A DNA stretch of 14,788 bases from Rikenellaceae bacterium (GTDB lineage Bacteria > Bacteroidota > Bacteroidia > Bacteroidales > UBA932), in NCBI GenBank assembly GCA_900769145.1, contig CAAGFN010000087.1:1-14788 (forward strand), given 5' to 3'. Each line of letters begins with the position of its first letter. Within the stretch, counting starts at the first letter, position 1. This document shows positions 13,876-14,788 of the stretch, piece after piece. A program made the position numbers and the translations under genes. The notes beneath the pieces were generated by a model, which was not told the origin of the DNA, ran no database searches, and was given only the letters and a program-made list of their open reading frames with translations.

Positions 13876-14788
13876 ATGAAACACACTATAACAATTATTT
13901 CAATCTGCGCGGCGGCTCTTGTCTCGCTGACATCCTGCGAGAAGTTCTTTGACAGGGAGCCTATAGACCAGTTCGCCGCAGAGCAGTTCTTTGCGACCAA
14001 GACAGACCTTGAGTATTATGCCAATGGACTGATTGATACCGCATTGCCGGATTTTGACGACGTGGCTCTCGGAGAGGACCGATATACGGATCTCTGCGGA
14101 ACCAAGGAGTCCAAGAGTTTCTTCTGGCCTGACCGCTACACGGCTTCAATCGCCTCCGGCTGGTCTTATTCCAACTGGTCATTCCTCCGCCAGGTAGCCT
14201 ATATGCTTGACAACATGAAGAATGCCAAGAGCAATGTATCTCCTGAAATCTACAACCATTACGAAGGAGTAGCCCGCTATTTCAGGGCTCTCTCCACATT
14301 CAACAAGGTCAAGAAGTTCGGGGATGTCTATTGGATTGACCACGTGGTTAGCCCGTCCGACTCCACCATTCTCTACGGACCACGCCAGGACAGGGAATTC
14401 ATTATGCACAATATTGTAGAGGACCTCAAGTTTGCTGCGGAAAACTGCCTCTCTTCAGGCGCCGGTATCAGGACTGACGGTTGCATCTACGTGAACAAAT
14501 ATACTGTAGAGGCACTTGCTTCAAGAATATGCCTCTATGAGGGTACCTTCCGCAAGTACCACAATGTCAATCCTTCTACAGGAAGGCCTTGGAACGGGGA
14601 GTACGAATCTACCGAGGAACTCCTCCAGCTTGCAATGGATTTTGCAGGTGACGTCATGGAATCCGGAGTGTTCAAGCTCCACTCCAATTACAGGGAACTC
14701 TTCACCAGCACCAAACTTCCTTCCGACGAGGTCATCTGGGGAAGGACCTGCAATGAGGAACTCGGTATAGCCCATAAGGTTACATACA
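13876..14788 (+). CDS. SusD/RagB-like surface lipoprotein, N-terminal 304 residues (3' end outside window)
   Basis: The frame opens at the ATG at 13876 and runs off the right edge. A lipoprotein signal (MKHTITIISICAAALVSLTS) leads to Cys21 in an LTSC lipobox, predicting a lipid-anchored surface protein. Family marks follow: FFDREPIDQF (24-33), the opening seen in many SusD proteins; EQFFATKTDLEYYANGL, its first helix; EGVARYFRAL and FNKVKKFGDVYWID (130-155), the characteristic TPR-like helix pair ending in the FGDVP-type turn. A later GPRQDREFIMHNIVEDLKFA (168-187) corresponds to the usual R...Y..I..DL..A helix. SusD proteins form a lid over their SusC channel and bind the substrate. This one pairs with the gene 34 bases upstream. 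Full members are about 500-600 residues, so roughly half is present and the C-terminal ligand-contacting part is missing. The family call is very secure. Confidence 0.97.
   Translation, partial: MKHTITIISICAAALVSLTSCEKFFDREPIDQFAAEQFFATKTDLEYYANGLIDTALPDFDDVALGEDRYTDLCGTKESKSFFWPDRYTASIASGWSYSNWSFLRQVAYMLDNMKNAKSNVSPEIYNHYEGVARYFRALSTFNKVKKFGDVYWIDHVVSPSDSTILYGPRQDREFIMHNIVEDLKFAAENCLSSGAGIRTDGCIYVNKYTVEALASRICLYEGTFRKYHNVNPSTGRPWNGEYESTEELLQLAMDFAGDVMESGVFKLHSNYRELFTSTKLPSDEVIWGRTCNEELGIAHKVTY

Overview
The window looks like a chromosomal segment of a Bacteroidota bacterium, most likely Bacteroidales. Three things point there: SusC/SusD and NigD-like families; several matches to the Bacteroidetes promoter -7 box (TAnnTTTG); and A/T-rich leaders without clear Shine-Dalgarno sequences ahead of most genes. 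Base composition is moderate and Arg codons AGG/CGC are common. I cannot name the genus.

Layout, left to right. (1) 1-442, minus strand: the 5' part of a NigD-like lipoprotein gene that runs off the left edge. (2) 687-5427, plus strand: a two-gene unit encoding a 988-residue exported TPR-repeat protein and, 10 bases later, a 587-residue outer-membrane beta-barrel that resembles a TonB-dependent receptor barrel without a plug. (3) 5507-6799, minus strand: a THUMP-like SAM-dependent methyltransferase, convergent with the barrel gene across a short repeat-rich gap. (4) 6910-9227, plus strand: a phosphoglucomutase/phosphomannomutase-type enzyme and purN, ending at a strong intrinsic terminator (9283-9310). 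(5) 9228-9607: a gene-free stretch with a compact dyad repeat, the terminator, a ~117-base element bounded by 22-base inverted arms, and a promoter with a 10-base-period direct repeat. (6) 9608-14788, plus strand: a likely operon of an exported endonuclease/exonuclease/phosphatase-family hydrolase, a SusC-like TonB-dependent transporter and a SusD-like lipoprotein cut by the right edge.

The best-defined functional unit is the last one: SusD captures a substrate at the cell surface, SusC imports it using TonB energy, and the first gene supplies an exported hydrolase, probably a phosphodiesterase or phosphatase. Most of the window is housekeeping or common Bacteroidales gene content. The points deserving a second look are the TPR/plug-less barrel pair, the hydrolase-led Sus operon, the overlapping divergent promoters at 6824-6859 with a 12-base palindrome at the predicted pgm transcription start, and the inverted-repeat element at 9335-9451. 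No tRNA, rRNA, CRISPR array, transposase or phage gene was seen.
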